Below are positions 34,934-36,806 of a stretch of DNA of 36,806 bases, piece by piece. Origin of the DNA: Parendozoicomonas haliclonae. Its GTDB lineage: Bacteria > Pseudomonadota > Gammaproteobacteria > Pseudomonadales > Endozoicomonadaceae. The DNA is taken from assembly GCF_900174585.1 (NCBI RefSeq), contig NZ_FWPT01000018.1:1-36806 (forward strand), given 5' to 3'. The number at the start of each line of letters is the position of its first letter. Position 1 is the first letter of the stretch. The notes under the pieces were generated by a model, which made no database searches, had not been told where the DNA came from, and saw only the letters and a list, made by a program, of their open reading frames with translations. Both the position numbers and the translations under genes were made by a program.

Positions 34934-36241
34934 TTGTTTTTTGAGCGTCATGAAGGTGGTGAGCGCGCCATACTGGTTCATCCTGAATGTGTTGATGATC
35001 AACAGCGGGAAGATCCCCGTGAATTTCAGGAACTGGTTCGTTCGGCCAATGTTGAGCAGGTCGCGTTCGTCGTTGTGACCAGCTCCAAAATGACACCCCG
35101 TTATTTTGTTGGTTCTGGCAAGCTGGAAGAGATTCGTCAGCAGGTCATTGCCAATGAAGCGGATGTCGTTCTATTCAACCACGCCCTGTCACCCAGTCAG
35201 GAGCGTAACCTTGAAGCCGAATTAAAGTGCCGGGTTGTTGATCGCACCGGTCTGATTCTGGATATCTTTGCCCAGCGTGCCCGTACTCACGAAGGTAAGC
35301 TGCAGGTTGAGCTGGCTCAGCTTGAGCATATGAGTACGCGTCTGATCCGAGGCTGGACACACCTGGAAAGACAGAAGGGTGGTGTTGGTCTGCGGGGACC
35401 CGGTGAAACCCAGCTTGAAACTGACCGTCGATTGCTGCGTGCCCGCATCAAAAGCATCAAGGCGCGTCTGGATAAAGTGCGCAAGCAGCGTGACCAGACC
35501 CGTCGTTCCCGTCAGCGGGCAGATATTCCACAGGTTTCTCTGGTGGGTTATACCAACGCGGGTAAATCGACGCTGTTCAACACGATCACCGAGTCTGATG
35601 TGTATGCAGCGGATCAGCTGTTCGCCACGCTGGACCCGACCCTGCGCCGGCTTCCGATCAATGACCTTGGGCCGATTATTCTTGCAGATACGGTAGGTTT
35701 TATTCGTCACCTGCCTCACAAGCTGGTTCAGGCCTTCCGCGCGACTCTGGAAGAATCTGCCATGGCGGATCTTCTGCTGCACGTGATCGACTGTGCAGAC
35801 CCTGAGCGTCAGGACAATATGCAGCAGGTGCAGCACGTTCTGGAAGAAATTGATGCCCATGAGATTCCTCAGTTGCAGGTCTTTAACAAGATTGACCTGT
35901 TGGGCATGAAACCGCGTATCGACCGGGATGAGGATGACAAGCCTTATCGGGTATGGATCTCTGCCCAGACTGGCGAAGGTCTGGACCTGCTCCAGCGTGC
36001 TATTGCCGAACGGCTGGGTGATGATCTGATCCATGAGTTCCTTCCGGTTCCCCATAATCAGGGCCGTTTGCGGGCTCGCCTGTATGAAATGGGCGTAGTG
36101 CAGAGCGAGGACTACAACGAGGAAGGTGTTCCTGTGCTGGAAGTTCGTATGCCGAAAATGGAACTCCAGCGTATGGTGCTACAGGAAGGGGCGACCCTGC
36201 CGTGGGATCTGCCGGACCTTGAGCCCTGGATGCAGGAGTGA
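34934..36241 (+). CDS. hflX: Ribosome-associated GTPase HflX
   Basis: A 435-residue GTPase that rescues or splits stalled and hibernating ribosomes. Translation starts at TTG (34934), supported by GGAG eight bases upstream and by the family start FFERHEGGERAILVH. The N-terminal HflX domain contains FVGSGKLEEI, and is followed by a coiled-coil linker with GPGETQLETDRR. The G domain shows G1 GYTNAGKST, G3 DTVGFI and G4 NKID. Length is normal. hflK and hflC, which usually follow, are not here. Confidence 0.96.
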   Translation: MFFERHEGGERAILVHPECVDDQQREDPREFQELVRSANVEQVAFVVVTSSKMTPRYFVGSGKLEEIRQQVIANEADVVLFNHALSPSQERNLEAELKCRVVDRTGLILDIFAQRARTHEGKLQVELAQLEHMSTRLIRGWTHLERQKGGVGLRGPGETQLETDRRLLRARIKSIKARLDKVRKQRDQTRRSRQRADIPQVSLVGYTNAGKSTLFNTITESDVYAADQLFATLDPTLRRLPINDLGPIILADTVGFIRHLPHKLVQAFRATLEESAMADLLLHVIDCADPERQDNMQQVQHVLEEIDAHEIPQLQVFNKIDLLGMKPRIDRDEDDKPYRVWISAQTGEGLDLLQRAIAERLGDDLIHEFLPVPHNQGRLRARLYEMGVVQSEDYNEEGVPVLEVRMPKMELQRMVLQEGATLPWDLPDLEPWMQE

Positions 36242-36325
36242 TTACTTTTCACTGAACTTCCACTTTCGTAGGGTGTCAGAGCTACTGACAATTTGTCATT
36301 TCTGGCATCTTCAGGGAGGAAGGTC

Positions 36326-36640
36326 ATGAAAATTTCTGCACAAGGCTTGCTGGCGGGTGCCTTAGCGGCATTCGCCTTACCGGTAGCTGCTATCAGCTGT
36401 TTACCTAAGTCCGTTTTGCGTTGCACGGGTATTGCTGATGGGGTTCAGTCCTATCTGCACGATTGGCTCGGTTATGGCTGTAAACCGAATATGGAAGGGA
36501 AAAATATTTTCCAGAGATCGGTTAAAAACGTTACGCACAAAGGGCTGGCAGTCACCTCCGGTCTGATCGTTATCACTGGTGCTTTGGCTATCTGCATCTC
36601 CGCAGCCATTGTCAAAGCGGTAACAGGTAAAGAGCTGTAA
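36326..36640 (+). CDS. Small exported/membrane protein of unknown function
   Basis: A 104-residue protein; the ATG at 36326 follows a strong GGGAGGA. It has an N-terminal signal (MKISAQGLLAGALAAFALPVAA), three cysteines in the mature part (SCLPKSVLRC and YGC), and a hydrophobic C-terminal helix (VTSGLIVITGALAICISAAIV). I recognise no family. It lies 84 bases after hflX and just before an IS end, in the place where hflK is expected. Confidence 0.65.
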   Translation: MKISAQGLLAGALAAFALPVAAISCLPKSVLRCTGIADGVQSYLHDWLGYGCKPNMEGKNIFQRSVKNVTHKGLAVTSGLIVITGALAICISAAIVKAVTGKEL

Positions 36641-36679
36641 GCTTGGGCTACAAGAAAAACCAACCACAGGTGGATTATC

Positions 36680-36806
36680 TGAAGTGACCCCCAATAGTTG
36701 GACACCCAATTATTGGGGGTTACTTTTATGTCCAAATACAGCCCAGAGCTGAAACGTATCATTGCCAGCGAATACATAGATGATGGAATATCATCACATC
36801 AGCTCG
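36680..36806 (+). mobile_element. IS3-family insertion sequence, left end, cut by window edge
   Basis: The probable left terminus begins TGAAGTGACCCCC, of the TG...TGACCCCC type seen in IS3-family ends. A long hairpin follows at 36686-36721 (GACCCCCAATAGTTGG with CCAATTATTGGGGGTT, two G-T pairs), then the OrfA start at 36729. The right end lies outside the window. The exact terminus and subgroup need comparison with ISfinder. Confidence 0.75.
36729..36806 (+). CDS. IS3-family transposase OrfA, N-terminal 26 residues only
   Basis: MSKYSPELKRIIASEYIDDG and the next residues resemble the start of the IS3-family OrfA helix-turn-helix domain (HTH_Tnp pattern YSPELK...I..EY.DDG.S...L). The gene runs off the window, so whether it is intact is unknown. 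Confidence 0.75.

Noticed and set aside
35222-36055. A 277-codon minus-strand frame
   Set aside because: Shadow of hflX, whose GTPase motifs are intact on the plus strand.

Overview
The window looks like a chromosomal segment of a Gram-negative gammaproteobacterium of the Pseudomonas/Oceanospirillales kind. The supporting evidence is the housekeeping order queG / nnr-tsaE-amiB-miaA-hfq-hflX next to rsgA and orn, psd beside a RhdA-type rhodanese (CQTHHRSG active loop), PldA, many lipoprotein, Tat and Sec signals, and roughly half G+C by eye. I cannot name the genus. The left edge cuts into a 5S rRNA gene and the right edge cuts into an IS3-type element, so the window may be an assembly contig bounded by repeats.

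Left part (1-9.6 kb): 5S rRNA 3' portion and its terminator; a three-armed palindrome; three tandem 125-bp units made of hairpins; a leftward LplT-like transporter fused to a PlsC acyltransferase; a ceramidase-fold lipoprotein in which the catalytic Ser appears to be Ala; a Tat-exported HiPIP; a penicillin-acylase-type Ntn hydrolase; an HD hydrolase; and a membrane-bound AraC-type regulator.

9.6-12.3 kb: a leftward operon of a Spy/CpxP-like protein, a fatty-acid-hydroxylase/sterol-desaturase, an ECF sigma factor, a small membrane anti-sigma candidate and a membrane-anchored CnrX/Spy-like protein. It is preceded by an excellent ECF-type promoter (GGAATAAA / CGTCTAA), which suggests autoregulated envelope or metal stress control.

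12.5-20.9 kb: the best candidate for an undescribed system. Five rightward genes encode only exported products: a beta-helix lipoprotein (TIGR03805-like), a two-CxxCH cytochrome lipoprotein (TIGR03806-like), a DUF1302 outer-membrane barrel, a DUF1329 periplasmic protein and a renal-dipeptidase-like metallohydrolase with a C-terminal ricin-type lectin. I infer an outer-membrane/periplasmic device that processes and takes up, or oxidises, a hydrophobic or glycosylated substrate.

21-25.5 kb: psd and rhdA (leftward), then a convergent pair of unrecognised exported proteins. Both follow the layout of BadF/GlcNAc-kinase ASKHA folds with degraded phosphate loops.

25.6-36.8 kb: housekeeping genes rsgA, orn, pldA, queG, nnr, tsaE, amiB, miaA, hfq and hflX. 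mutL, normally between amiB and miaA, is absent, and hflK/hflC do not directly follow hflX; a small membrane protein and an IS end are there instead.
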